DNA of 64,000 nt from Flavobacteriaceae bacterium (GTDB lineage Bacteria; Bacteroidota; Bacteroidia; Flavobacteriales; Flavobacteriaceae): positions 1 to 64,000 of the forward strand of contig CANGUZ010000004.1 in assembly GCA_947457255.1 (NCBI GenBank), given 5' to 3'. Position 1 is the stretch's first letter, and each line of letters opens with the position of its first letter. The notes under the pieces are model-generated. The model was not told where the DNA came from. It saw nothing but the letters and a program-made list of their open reading frames with translations, and searched no databases. Below are positions 36,836 through 46,477 of this stretch, one piece after another. Made by a program: the position numbers and the translations under genes.

Positions 36836-37922
36836 ATGACAACATCTTTATCATCTGTTATAAAAAAAACTGTTAGTTCTTTTTCTGGTATTTTCAGGAT
36901 TATACTTTGTGCAGGTTTTCCTTATTCCTTTATTCATTGGTGGTGTTTTGGCCACTTTATTTTTACCTTTTTGTAATTGGATGGAAAAGAAAAAAGTCCC
37001 AAAAAGCATAGCCGTTTTTATTTCACTGTTAGGATTACTGCTTTTAATTTTTATAATAATTTCACTTTTAGGTTACAAAATTGTTGAACTCATTAGCGAT
37101 ATAGAAATTTTAAAACAAAAAGCGATTGAAGCAGGAACTAAAATACAGCAATACATTTTCGATTCACTTAATTTGACCATAACAGAACAAAACAAAATTT
37201 TAAAAAGCGAACAACCCTCTTACGGAAATATCGCTCAAATGATGCTGGGTTCAATGTCCAGCTTTTTATCGAGTTGTATTTTGTTATTGGTATATTTTAT
37301 TTTCCTATTGTACTACCGCAGTCATATAAAGACCTTTTTAGTAAAACTAACTCCAAAATCGCAACAAACAGAAATGCAAGAAATTATTCAAAAAGTGGCT
37401 ACTGTTTCGCAACAATATTTAATTGGTCTTTCTAAAATGATTTTTTTGCTTTGGGTTATGTATGGCATTGGTTTTAGTATTATTGGAGTTGAAAACGCTA
37501 TTTTCTTTGCTATCATGTGTGGATTATTAGAAATTGTACCTTTTGTTGGTAATATCATAGGCACCTCTTTGACCGTTTTAATTGCAGCCATAAATGGCGC
37601 AAATTCACAATTATTGTTTGGAATTGTAATTGTTTACGGAATCGTGCAATTCATTCAAGGTTGGGTATTGGAGCCTTTAATTGTGGGTTCGCAAGTAAAA
37701 ATTAATTCATTATTTACCATTATTGCATTAGTACTTGGGGAACTACTTTGGGGAATTCCGGGCATTATTCTCGCTATTCCGCTTACCGCAATGTTCAAAA
37801 TTGTTTGCGATCATATTGAGGCTTTAAAACCGTATGGCTTTTTGATAGGTGAAATTGAAACTTCTAAAATAGAAATTAGGTTTGTTGATAAAATCAAAAA
37901 ATTAATAAAACCAAATAAATGA
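36836..37922 (+). pseudogene. AI-2E family permease, frame interrupted at an A8 tract
   Basis: The track ORF begins at a GTG (36909) inside the first TM helix. An ATG at 36836, 4 bp after the ATPase stop, encodes MTTSLSSVIKK and then runs out of frame at eight A residues (36862-36869). With one A fewer the frame continues as LLVLFLVFSGLYFVQ into the known ORF, giving 361 residues, the usual family length with eight TM helices. The rest is intact (GILEIVPFVGNIIG-like LLEIVPFVGNIIG, VLGELLWGIPGIILAIP). It is thus either a sequencing error, an inactivating indel, or expression by slippage. AI-2E family members export diverse small molecules; the substrate is unknown. Confidence 0.8.
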
Positions 37923-38830
37923 TTCCTTTTAAAATAAAAGATTTAGTCCAGCTTTTTAAAATTTCTTTCAAAGAGTGGTATGCCAAAGATCCGTTCCGAC
38001 AAAGTGCTATTATTGCTTATTATGCCATATTTAGCATCCCAGGTTTATTAGTTTTAATTATTGCCATCGCAGGATATTTTTTTGGTCAAGATGTTGTAAA
38101 TCAAAATTTAATAGCACAAATAGCGGAAACAATTGGTTCAGATACAGCCATGGAAATTCAAGGGGTGCTGTCAAAATCGACTGCTGAAAAATCGACAACT
38201 TGGGGCTCAATTGTTGGAATAACTATTTTATTAGTGGGTGCAACAGGTGTTTTTGTAGAACTTCAAAAAACATTGAACCTGATTTGGAATGTAAAAGTAA
38301 AACCACAAAACGGCATTTGGCTTATCATCAAATCACGACTATTCTCCTTTGGATTAATATTGGCAATCGCATTTTTATTGACTATTTCTTTAGTAATCTC
38401 AACGGCATTGGTTGCTATTAGTAATTATATTCAATTTGAAAGTTCAAAATTAGTCATGACCATTTACGGAATATTAAATTTTATCATTTCGCTTATAGTA
38501 ATTTCTGCATTGTTTGCTATGATTTTTAAAATTTTACCTGATGCAAAGATTAGGTGGAAACACGTTTGGTTGGGCTCTTTGGTTACGGGAATTTTATTTA
38601 CAATTGGCAAAATGAGTTTGGCCTATTATTTTGGAAAAGCAGAACCAGCATCAGTTTACGGTGCTGCAGGCTCCATAATTCTCATTCTACTTTGGGTTTC
38701 TTACTCATCAATGATTCTATTTTTTGGTGCCGAATTTACTGCGGCTTACGCCAAAATGTTTTCAGGAATAATTGCTCCAACTGAAATTGCAAAAGCAGAG
38801 ATTCCGACAGCAACTGAGAAAACGATGTGA
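37919..38830 (+). CDS. YihY/BrkB-family inner membrane protein
   Basis: A 303-residue protein with six hydrophobic segments. The N-terminal DPFRQSAIIAYYAIFSIPGLLV and the later GAAGSIILILLWVSYSSMILFFGAEFTAAYAK are the BrkB/YihY signatures. The family was once called ribonuclease BN by mistake; its real role (lipid or solute export) is unsettled. It starts inside the AI-2E stop (ATGA overlap), so the two are translationally coupled. Confidence 0.86.
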   Translation: MIPFKIKDLVQLFKISFKEWYAKDPFRQSAIIAYYAIFSIPGLLVLIIAIAGYFFGQDVVNQNLIAQIAETIGSDTAMEIQGVLSKSTAEKSTTWGSIVGITILLVGATGVFVELQKTLNLIWNVKVKPQNGIWLIIKSRLFSFGLILAIAFLLTISLVISTALVAISNYIQFESSKLVMTIYGILNFIISLIVISALFAMIFKILPDAKIRWKHVWLGSLVTGILFTIGKMSLAYYFGKAEPASVYGAAGSIILILLWVSYSSMILFFGAEFTAAYAKMFSGIIAPTEIAKAEIPTATEKTM

Positions 38831-39090
38831 ATCTTATAACTTTAATTAATGATTATGAAACTATCGCTAGGCAATAAAATCTAATTTTATAACTACTCAA
38901 TTGCCTAAAAAAATGAAGAATACTCCATTTAATCAAAACGAATCAATCCACAATTTGGTTTTTCAGTAAAGGAACAATTTATCGGTAAATATATTATCCA
39001 CAAAAATGTGCACACGGTTTATTTTCAAGGATATAGATAAATTAAACGTTGATTTACCTGAATTTATAATAAAATAAAAAGAGACTAAAT
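38831..39090. other. 260-bp gap with a possible gene remnant
   Basis: TAGGCAAT (38868-38875) and ATTGCCTA (38900-38907) can pair. Further right an open stretch reads MCTRFIFKDIDKLNVDLPEF to a stop just before the nitroreductase gene; it resembles the tail of a lost coding sequence but matches no family I know. Confidence 0.3.
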
Positions 39091-39813
39091 ATGACTTTCG
39101 AAGAAATAATCAATTACCGACGTTCAGTACGGCATTACAAAAATGAGATTATTAATGCCGAAAAAGTTAAACGTTGTATCGAACTGGCAACTTTAGCTCC
39201 CAACAGCTCTAACATGCAACTTTGGGAGTTTTATCATATCACCAATCCAGAAATTCTGAAAAAACTCTCAGAAGCCTGTTTAAAACAAGAATCGGCAACT
39301 ACTGCCCAACAAATGGTTGTTTTTGTAACTAGGCAGGATTTGTTTCGAAAAAGAGCTAAAAAGATGATGGACTTAGAAACCCAAAATGTTCTAAAGAACA
39401 GCCCAATAGAAAAACAAGAAAAAAGAGTCAAAAACTGGAAAAATTATTACGGTAAAATAATGCCGTTTCTCTATACTAGCTTTTTTGGATTTTTCGGTAT
39501 CATTAGAAAAACCATCGTGAATATTGTTGGTATTTTCAGACCAATTGTTTATCAAGTAACTGAAAACGACATGAGAGTTGTTGTGCATAAAACATGTGCA
39601 TTAGCAGCCCAGACATTTATGTTGGCAATGGCTAGTAAAAAGTACGATACTTGCCCAATGGAAGGTTTTGATAGTAGAAAAGTTAAAAGCATTTTAAAAT
39701 TACCCTGCGGTGCCGAAATCAATATGGTAGTATCCTGTGGAATTAGAGAGGAACATGGCGTTTGGGGCGAAAGAATGAGAATTCCATTTGACGAAGTGTA
39801 TCAAATGATTTAA
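39091..39813 (+). CDS. Nitroreductase-family FMN oxidoreductase
   Basis: A 240-residue protein. IINYRRSVRHYKNEII is the FMN-phosphate-binding N-terminus; LAPNSSNMQLWEFYHI follows and LAAQTFMLAMASKKYDTCPMEGFD is the conserved C-terminal helix and active-site loop. The middle contains an insertion with a hydrophobic stretch (FLYTSFFGFFGIIRK) not found in the classical NfsB length, possibly a membrane-contact or substrate lid. It reduces nitro or quinone compounds with NAD(P)H. Confidence 0.8.
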   Translation: MTFEEIINYRRSVRHYKNEIINAEKVKRCIELATLAPNSSNMQLWEFYHITNPEILKKLSEACLKQESATTAQQMVVFVTRQDLFRKRAKKMMDLETQNVLKNSPIEKQEKRVKNWKNYYGKIMPFLYTSFFGFFGIIRKTIVNIVGIFRPIVYQVTENDMRVVVHKTCALAAQTFMLAMASKKYDTCPMEGFDSRKVKSILKLPCGAEINMVVSCGIREEHGVWGERMRIPFDEVYQMI

Positions 39814-39880
39814 AAAAGATAATAGAATAGAAATACGCTAGAAATTATTAATTTTAGGTCTTCTTTTCAAGTATTTACAT

Positions 39881-40372
39881 ATGAAAACACCCTATAAAAT
39901 CCCGGCTGAAACCCGTATTGGTCATGTTCATTTAAAAGTTTCTAATTTGCAACGTTCACTCGAATTTTATTGTGATGTATTGGGTTTTGAAATTACCACA
40001 AGGTATGGTACCGAAGCTGCTTTTATTTCGGCAGGTGGTTACCACCATCACATTGGGTTGAATACGTGGTACAGCAAAAATTTTCCGTTGGCGCACGAAA
40101 AAGGCGTTGGCTTGTTTCATACTGCCATCCTCTACCCTACTCGCAAAGATTTGGCAACCATTTACGACCGATTGCTAAAAGCCAATTATCCGTTAACAGG
40201 TGCTGCAGATCACGGTGTTTCACAAGCTTTGTACTTAAATGATCCTGATAATAATGGGGTTGAATTGTATTGGGACAGGCCAAAAGACCAATGGCAATAC
40301 CATCCAGACGGAACTGTAGTGATGTTCTCTCATGTTTTTGATTTAGTAGATTTGTTAAAGGAATTAGAATAA
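39881..40372 (+). CDS. VOC-family dioxygenase-like protein (CatE type)
   Basis: A 163-residue protein with two beta-alpha-beta-beta-beta modules. IGHVHLKVSNLQRSLEFYCDVLGFE opens the first, with the metal-ligand His. GVGLFHTAILYPTRKDLATIYDRLL opens the second, and YLNDPDNNGVELYWDRP supplies the Glu ligand. Such proteins are annotated as catechol-2,3-dioxygenase or glyoxalase; the metal triad His-His-Glu looks complete. It ends 1 bp before the YoaK gene. Confidence 0.82.
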   Translation: MKTPYKIPAETRIGHVHLKVSNLQRSLEFYCDVLGFEITTRYGTEAAFISAGGYHHHIGLNTWYSKNFPLAHEKGVGLFHTAILYPTRKDLATIYDRLLKANYPLTGAADHGVSQALYLNDPDNNGVELYWDRPKDQWQYHPDGTVVMFSHVFDLVDLLKELE

Positions 40373-40373
40373 A

Positions 40374-41099
40374 ATGTTTAAACATCAAGGAAAAGCAAGA
40401 ACATTAAAACACAATTTAAATATTGCTTCTTTACTCTCTTTTGTTGCAGGAATAGTAAATGTTGCAGGTTTTTTATCCGTTCAAAAATTGACTACTAATG
40501 TTACTGGTCACTTTGCTTTTTTTGTAGATGAAATTTTTCAGTTGCATTTCTGGAATGGGTTTGTCTATTTTCTCTATATTTTTTTCTTTTTATGTGGTGC
40601 TTTTGTTTCTAGTATTCTATTAGAAGTAAAAATTCGCAAGAATAGTCCAACATTTTATACGATTCCTATAGTGGTAGAAATTGTAATATTAATAACTATT
40701 GCTCTTCTAGGCAACCATTTGCAAATAGATAATCCCAATACTATTGCTTTCAGTTTATTGTTTGCCATGGGATTACAAAATGCCTTAGTAACAAAAATAT
40801 CTAACGCTACTGTAAGAACTACACATTTAACTGGACTCTTTACCGATTTGGGTATCGAATTATCTCAGTTATTTTTTTATAAGGAAGTGTATCAAAAAGA
40901 AAAATTATATGCATCAATAAAACTTAGATTTACTATTATTAGTTTCTTTTTTACAGGCGGTATTATAGGCGGTTGGTTTTATTCTTACATAGAATTTAAA
41001 GTATTGCTCCTTGCAAGTGCTACTTTAATTTTTGGTTTAATATACGATTATATTAAACTGAAGCTAATAGTACTTCACAGAAAACTTCATAATACTTAA
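40374..41099 (+). CDS. YoaK (DUF1275) family membrane protein
   Basis: A 241-residue protein with six or seven TM helices. The conserved ASLLSFVAGIVNVAGFLSVQ, TNVTGHFAFF and GLQNALVTKISNATVRTTHLTGLFTDLG are the signatures of DUF1275/YoaK. The function is unknown; a transporter role is suspected. It is coupled to the VOC gene by a one-base gap. Confidence 0.85.
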   Translation: MFKHQGKARTLKHNLNIASLLSFVAGIVNVAGFLSVQKLTTNVTGHFAFFVDEIFQLHFWNGFVYFLYIFFFLCGAFVSSILLEVKIRKNSPTFYTIPIVVEIVILITIALLGNHLQIDNPNTIAFSLLFAMGLQNALVTKISNATVRTTHLTGLFTDLGIELSQLFFYKEVYQKEKLYASIKLRFTIISFFFTGGIIGGWFYSYIEFKVLLLASATLIFGLIYDYIKLKLIVLHRKLHNT

Positions 41100-41272
41100 A
41101 AGCTATAAATTATTTAATAGCAATTTCACAATCATTAATAAGTTGTAAAAGACTTTTCTTATTGAATATCTTCTCTTTAGGTGTGAATATCACAACAATC
41201 AGTAAAAGTTGTGTAACAGATAGACATCAAATGTCCACAACCTTTGTATAAATAATTTAAACAAAAAACGAT

Positions 41273-42742
41273 ATGAAAAAATTACTATTATTAGGTATAT
41301 GTATAGCATCTATATGTAGCACAAAAGCACAAACCGAAGAAAAGAAATGGAGTGTTGGTGTACACGGAGGTTTGACACAATTTAACAGTGATTTGGGAAG
41401 GGATTGGTACAAAACCGATAACACCATGTATGCTTTTGGGGGTGTATCTCTTTCTAGATATTTAAGCAAATTGTTCGATGCGAACCTTTTAATATCTAAA
41501 GGTACCATAGGATATAATGACGGAATATCAAGCTTTAAATCAGATTTTAACGCTGCTTCCTTAAGCCTGAGATTCAATGTTGTAGCTCCAGAATACATCA
41601 TTCGCCCATACGTGTTTGCTGGAGTCGGAACTATATTGTTCGACAACGACATTAATTTTCATAAAGAAGACTACGATTACATTTTACCATCAGCAGGAGC
41701 TGGTATAAATTTTAGATTAACCCCTGAAATAATGCTTAATATCCAGGAAACCTTTATGTTTTCTAATACGGACAGACGTGATGGTATTGATAATGCTGAT
41801 GGTAATTTTAAGAAAAAAGACAGTTATTTAACGCACATGGCAGGATTAACTATTAATATGGGTAATTCTAAAGATTCTGATAATGATGGTGTGCCTGATA
41901 AAAAAGATAATTGTGCAGATACTCCAGCGGGAGTTAGTGTCGACAAAATGGGTTGCCCTTTAGATAAAGATAGTGATGGTGTTGCTGATTATTTAGATAC
42001 TTGTCCTGAAGTTAGTGGTTCAAAATTATTAAATGGTTGCCCAGATAAAGACAATGACGGAATTGCAGATGCCGACGACCGTTGCCCAGAACAAGCAGGA
42101 ACAACAATGTTAAGAGGGTGTCCAGATGCTGACGGAGATGGTGTCGCGGATTTAGATGACATTTGTCCAAATACTAAACCAGGTACTAAAGTAGACACAA
42201 AAGGTTGTGCATCTGATAGTGATAATGATGGTGTTACCGATGACATAGATCGTTGTCCTACTGTTGCAGGCCCTGCAAGTCTAAAAGGATGTCCAGATAC
42301 TGACGGTGATGGAGTAGCTGATATTGATGACCGTTGTCCGAATTCAAAAGGATCTGCAGAAAACAAAGGCTGTCCAGAAATTGCGAAGGTAGATGCTGTT
42401 CGAATTACCTACATTGGAAGTAAAATCTTTTTTGAAAACAATAGCGACAAGTTGAAAGTGGCGTCTTTATCACAATTAGATGAACTAACAAAAATTTTAA
42501 ACAAATACGAAGGCGCAAATTTAACAATAGAAGGGCATACTGATTATAATGGTTCCGACGAATTTAATCAAACACTTTCGCAAAAAAGAGCCGACTCTGT
42601 TAAATTTTACCTTGTTGAAAAAGGAATTGCCGATACCCGATTAACTGGAATCGGATACGGAGAAAGCAAACCAATTGCAGACAATAAAACGGCATTGGGT
42701 CGTGCTAAAAACAGACGTGTTGAATTAAAAACAACATATTAA
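41273..42742 (+). CDS. OmpA-family outer-membrane protein with thrombospondin type 3 repeats
   Basis: A 489-residue protein. The signal peptide ends LGICIASICSTKA. Residues about 22-195 form an eight-stranded barrel-like domain. Residues about 200-370 hold five or six calcium-binding thrombospondin type 3 repeats (DSDNDGVPDKKDNC, DTDGDGVADIDDRCP). The C-terminal OmpA domain (LTIEGHTDYNGSDEFNQTLSQ, GYGESKPIADN, GRAKNRRVEL) binds peptidoglycan. It is a structural link between outer membrane and wall. A strong terminator follows. Confidence 0.92.
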   Translation: MKKLLLLGICIASICSTKAQTEEKKWSVGVHGGLTQFNSDLGRDWYKTDNTMYAFGGVSLSRYLSKLFDANLLISKGTIGYNDGISSFKSDFNAASLSLRFNVVAPEYIIRPYVFAGVGTILFDNDINFHKEDYDYILPSAGAGINFRLTPEIMLNIQETFMFSNTDRRDGIDNADGNFKKKDSYLTHMAGLTINMGNSKDSDNDGVPDKKDNCADTPAGVSVDKMGCPLDKDSDGVADYLDTCPEVSGSKLLNGCPDKDNDGIADADDRCPEQAGTTMLRGCPDADGDGVADLDDICPNTKPGTKVDTKGCASDSDNDGVTDDIDRCPTVAGPASLKGCPDTDGDGVADIDDRCPNSKGSAENKGCPEIAKVDAVRITYIGSKIFFENNSDKLKVASLSQLDELTKILNKYEGANLTIEGHTDYNGSDEFNQTLSQKRADSVKFYLVEKGIADTRLTGIGYGESKPIADNKTALGRAKNRRVELKTTY

Positions 42743-42773
42743 TAAAGATTAGGTTAGGTTTTAGTTTTTGTTA

Positions 42774-42805
42774 AGAGCTGCCCAAATGGGCAGCTCTTTT
42801 TTTTT
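42774..42805 (+). terminator. Rho-independent terminator after the OmpA gene
   Basis: AGAGCTGCCC / GGGCAGCTCT, a 10-bp GC-rich stem with AAAT loop, followed by nine T. Confidence 0.9.
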
Positions 42806-42976
42806 GATTAAAAATAGGCTGTATCAAATTAATGATTTAATGCAATTTGAATTGCAATTTTACAAAGTTTTGAAAGAATTGTACAACATCACTTTTATAG
42901 AATAACACGAAATTTACTAATACGTAAAATACTGAAATTCAGTATACTAAATCATTTAATTCTTAATAATTGTATC

Positions 42977-44473
42977 ATGAAAAAAGCATTACTTTTATTG
43001 TTATTCATTGTGGGAACAGTGCAATCACAGACGGTTAATTATACGGCCAACACCGTTAATTTTTGTAATCCTGAAAGAGGATTTTATAAATATACCATAG
43101 GCAGGAGTTTAGGTACTTTTTCACCTTTAGTACAAACTACGCTGCTTGGGTATCGCAATACAGATAAAGTTACATTAATCCTAAGAATGTATTCTTTAGA
43201 CGCTTTTAAAACCACTCCTATTTCAGCTGATTTTTTAAGTAAAATAGAAAATGATTTCGCTATTATGAGAAGCTCTGGCGTAAAATGTGTTTTGAGATTT
43301 CGATATACTGATGTTGATGGCGAAGATGCCACAAAAGCTCAGATCATAGCTCATATCGAACAATTGATGGCTGTTACTATTCCAAATCAAGATGTGATTT
43401 CTTCTGTTTCTGCTGGTTTTATTGGCCAATATGGCGAATGGTATAAAAGCAATAATTTTGGTACTGAAAATCTTACGGCTCAAAATTTAATCGATAGAAA
43501 AGAAATTGGACTCAAAATTATGGAACTTGCTCCAGATAGAATGGTTGCTTTTAGAACTCCTTTTATACAAAGAAGTATAGCTGGTAACACCCCTATAGTA
43601 GTATCTAATGCTTATGACGGAAGTATTAAATCACGAATTGCTTTACACAATGATGCGGTTTTATCTAGCGATTCAGATTATGGAACCTATACCAATACCG
43701 CGACCGATTACCCCTATTTAGAGGCGCAATCTAAATATACTTATAGTGGCGGAGAATCGAATGATTTAGATCCTACCTACTCCAATTGTACCAATGCTTT
43801 ATATACACTAGATCGATTTCATTACAACTATCTTAACTCAGGTTATTTCCCAGCAGTACTTACCCTTTGGAAAGATGAAGGTTGCTTTAACGAAATTCAA
43901 AGACGATTAGGATATCGCTATGAATTAATCTCATCAACAATTACCAATAATAATCTAAGTATCAATTTTAGAAATGTAGGCTTTGCCAATTTATTTAATG
44001 AGCGAAATGCCTACATCGTTTTTAGAAATTTTAATACTGGTGACGAACACACCTCGCAATTAAATACGGATCCTAGACTTTGGCGCGCTGGCACTTCAAA
44101 TCAACTTGTTAAAAACTTAACAGATGTAAATCTTCCGGGCGGGAACTATCACCTTTTTCTAAACGTTCCAGACAAAGTAATAGCAGGACCATTAAATGCC
44201 ATTCAATTTGCTAACAATAATGTTTGGGAACCTATAAAAGGCTATAACGATTTGAAACAAATGTATGTAGTTGCCAATTTAGGAACGACAGCTTTTATTG
44301 AAAACAACACCCTAATGGTTCCTAATTTAAATGACTATAAGGTACACCTTTTCGATTTAACAGGAAGATTGGTGTCCAATTCGCGTGATGTTTCTAATCT
44401 GCAAAAGGCCGTTTACATTCTAAAAATTCAATCGGACAAAGTCAATTTTACTCAGAAAATATTCAAACAATAA
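42977..44473 (+). CDS. DUF4874/DUF4832 secreted protein with T9SS sorting domain
   Basis: A 498-residue protein. The signal peptide ends LFIVGTVQSQ. NPERGFYKYT is the start of the DUF4874 TIM-barrel-like domain, and GQYGEWYKSN and VAFRTPFIQR follow. From about residue 310 the DUF4832 beta-domain begins (LISSTITNNNLSINFRNVGFANL). The last 75 residues (DYKVHLFDLTGRLVSN, then VYILKIQSDKVNFTQKIFKQ) are a type A sorting domain for the type IX secretion system, so the protein goes to the cell surface or outside. It is probably a carbohydrate-active protein; the substrate is unknown. Confidence 0.85.
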   Translation: MKKALLLLLFIVGTVQSQTVNYTANTVNFCNPERGFYKYTIGRSLGTFSPLVQTTLLGYRNTDKVTLILRMYSLDAFKTTPISADFLSKIENDFAIMRSSGVKCVLRFRYTDVDGEDATKAQIIAHIEQLMAVTIPNQDVISSVSAGFIGQYGEWYKSNNFGTENLTAQNLIDRKEIGLKIMELAPDRMVAFRTPFIQRSIAGNTPIVVSNAYDGSIKSRIALHNDAVLSSDSDYGTYTNTATDYPYLEAQSKYTYSGGESNDLDPTYSNCTNALYTLDRFHYNYLNSGYFPAVLTLWKDEGCFNEIQRRLGYRYELISSTITNNNLSINFRNVGFANLFNERNAYIVFRNFNTGDEHTSQLNTDPRLWRAGTSNQLVKNLTDVNLPGGNYHLFLNVPDKVIAGPLNAIQFANNNVWEPIKGYNDLKQMYVVANLGTTAFIENNTLMVPNLNDYKVHLFDLTGRLVSNSRDVSNLQKAVYILKIQSDKVNFTQKIFKQ

Positions 44474-44594
44474 GAAAATCTTAAAGAATAATTATACAAG
44501 AGTAAATACAAATAGTATAACATTTAAAATCGAATGTTGAAATAGATTTACATCACATATTTAAACTGAATTAAATATCTAAAACAAACAAATT

Positions 44595-45269
44595 ATGACT
44601 AAAAATGTATTAAAAATAGGATTGCTCACGGTAATCCTTATCGGAACTTTTTCTTGTAAAAACAAAGAAAATGAACTGGCTGAACGACGTATTAGTGCAT
44701 TAGAATCGTATATCGATTCGCTAAAAACAGTTTCCTCTGAAGACATGGAGAAAAATTGGGATAACATTGCTGCCGATTATGACAGAAAAAATATGGAAGC
44801 AAGTGAGGCTCTTGCTAGCGCTGATGAAAAAACGAAGAATTCTTCAACAGCAAGAGTGGATGCTTCTGCTGCTAAATATGATGAATTTAAAGTTAGCATT
44901 CAAACCAAAGTTGCAGCTAATGAGACAGCAAAAAATCCTTCTCAATTTTTAAGAGACCGATTGTTTGGAGCCGGAAAAATTGGAAATGATATGAGCTTTG
45001 CTTGGGTCAATAAAGATAATATTCTCGATGTATACGATAAATTCTTCGAATCATACAAAGAAAACAAAGGCGATTTCTCTCGGGAAGATTATGATGAAAT
45101 TAAATTGATGTATGAAGCCCTGGATAGCCGAAAAAACACGGTTGAAAAAGAAGGTTTATCAGGATCTGATAATGGTAAAATTGCTTCTATCAAATTTAAA
45201 TTTGGTCCTATGTTTAAAGCAAACAGAATGGGTGCTAAAAGTAGAGAAACATCAGAAGCTAAAGAATAA
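44595..45269 (+). CDS. Coiled-coil lipoprotein of unknown function
   Basis: A 224-residue protein with a lipobox (LLTVILIGTFSCKNK). The body is highly charged and almost entirely helical (ENELAERRISALESYIDSLKTV, AADYDRKNMEASEALASADEKT). A small conserved part RLFGAGKIGNDMSFAWVNKDNILDVYDKFFESY is predicted to form helices. I know no family name. The setting among stress genes and a half-site AGTATAAC 72 bp upstream suggest it belongs to the same regulon. A terminator follows. Confidence 0.6.
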   Translation: MTKNVLKIGLLTVILIGTFSCKNKENELAERRISALESYIDSLKTVSSEDMEKNWDNIAADYDRKNMEASEALASADEKTKNSSTARVDASAAKYDEFKVSIQTKVAANETAKNPSQFLRDRLFGAGKIGNDMSFAWVNKDNILDVYDKFFESYKENKGDFSREDYDEIKLMYEALDSRKNTVEKEGLSGSDNGKIASIKFKFGPMFKANRMGAKSRETSEAKE

Positions 45270-45292
45270 TTAGTTGACATTAATTATTTTAC

Positions 45293-45325
45293 AAAAAAGA
45301 CAATCAGCAATGGTTGTCTTTTTTG
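45293..45325 (+). terminator. Rho-independent terminator
   Basis: AAAAAAGACAA / TTGTCTTTTTT, an 11-bp stem with a 10-nt loop, downstream of the coiled-coil lipoprotein gene. Confidence 0.8.
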
Positions 45326-45364
45326 TATTAATAAAAGCTAAGAATAATACAACATCTAAAAAAA

Positions 45365-45374
45365 GTTATATAAC
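45365..45374. promoter_or_regulatory. Palindrome GTTATATAAC, candidate operator
   Basis: A perfect 10-bp palindrome preceded by a run of A, 67 bp before the GH130 start. The same 16-bp string AAAAAGTTATATAACA recurs upstream of the DUF2383 gene. A CCTTTA -7-like sequence lies about 20 bp downstream. Confidence 0.4.
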
Positions 45375-45441
45375 ACATTTATATGCGCTGTGTTCGACCT
45401 TTATAAGTAATGAAATAGTAAAAATAATAACCTAGAATATC

Positions 45442-46476
45442 ATGATAAAGGTAAAAAAAGAAGGAATAATTATAAACAAAACTACACTGCCATTTGAAAA
45501 TGAAGGGGTTTTAAATCCGGCAGCAATTCGAGAAGACAATTTTGTACATCTACTATATCGAGCTGTTAGTGAGGGCAATCACTCCAGTATTGGGTATTGC
45601 CGTTTAGATGGACCAATGAAAATAGAGGTCAGAAATGAGCAACCCATTTTAATTCCGGAGTTTGATTATGAAAGTCACGGCATGGAAGACCCAAGAATTG
45701 TGAAAATTGAAGGAGTCTATTATATGACCTATACCGCTTTTGATGGTGTAAATGCATTGGGATGCTTGGCAACATCAACCGATTTAATTCATTTTGAAAA
45801 GAAAGGAATAATCGTTCCTGAAATCACCTACGAAGAATTTAATGCACTAGCCGAAACCAACGATTCCATCCATGAAAAGTACTTTCGTTTCAATGAACAC
45901 AGAGGAATTTTAGAAAAAGATGGCATAAAGATGCTCGTTTGGGACAAAAATGTGATTCTCTTTCCTAGAAAGATAAATGGAAAATTTTATTTCATGCATC
46001 GCATTCGACCTGAAAGCCAAATTGTTCTTGGCATTGAAAAGTTCGAAGATTTAACGCCTGAATATTGGAAAAAATATTTTCTGAGCTACAATGATTATAT
46101 TTTCCTTTCTCCTAAATACGATCATGAAATCAGTTATTTAGGTGGCGGTTGTCCTCCAATTGAAACGCCTCAAGGTTGGTTGATAATTTATCATGGTGTA
46201 CATGACAGTGCAGAAGGTTATGTGTATTCGGCTTGCGCAGCTTTATTCGATTTAGAAGATCCGCTTATAGAAATTGCTCGATTACCCTATCCTTTATTTC
46301 AACCACAATTTTCTTGGGAATTAAAAGGAGAAGTTAATAATGTTTGCTTCCCTACTGGAGCCGTTGTCTTTGAAGACCGATTATACATCTATTACGGTGC
46401 TGCCGACGAAAGAATTGCTTGTGCTTCTGTACAATTATCTGAATTATTAAATGAATTAGTATCCAACAAAAAATAA
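45442..46476 (+). CDS. GH130-family glycoside phosphorylase or hydrolase
   Basis: A 344-residue five-bladed beta-propeller enzyme. FVHLLYRAVSEGNHSSIGYCRL opens the first blade. GMEDPRIVKIEGVYYMTYTAFDG is the GH130 signature with the catalytic Asp, and GGGCPPIETPQGWLIIYHGV and YYGAADERIACAS follow. GH130 enzymes act on beta-mannosides, mostly by phosphorolysis. It is followed 1 bp later by the GT4 fusion protein, a pairing seen in many Bacteroidota, which suggests a mannose-containing oligosaccharide made or recycled under stress. Confidence 0.87.
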   Translation: MIKVKKEGIIINKTTLPFENEGVLNPAAIREDNFVHLLYRAVSEGNHSSIGYCRLDGPMKIEVRNEQPILIPEFDYESHGMEDPRIVKIEGVYYMTYTAFDGVNALGCLATSTDLIHFEKKGIIVPEITYEEFNALAETNDSIHEKYFRFNEHRGILEKDGIKMLVWDKNVILFPRKINGKFYFMHRIRPESQIVLGIEKFEDLTPEYWKKYFLSYNDYIFLSPKYDHEISYLGGGCPPIETPQGWLIIYHGVHDSAEGYVYSACAALFDLEDPLIEIARLPYPLFQPQFSWELKGEVNNVCFPTGAVVFEDRLYIYYGAADERIACASVQLSELLNELVSNKK

Positions 46477-46477
46477 C

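Noticed and set aside
41989-42366. 125-residue minus-strand ORF with repeats inside the OmpA gene
   Set aside because: It is the mirror of the thrombospondin type 3 repeats, which explain its periodicity.
41883-42370. CRISPR-like regular repetition
   Set aside because: The repetition is coding, degenerate and in frame with the calcium-binding repeats. No CRISPR array or cas gene was seen in the window.
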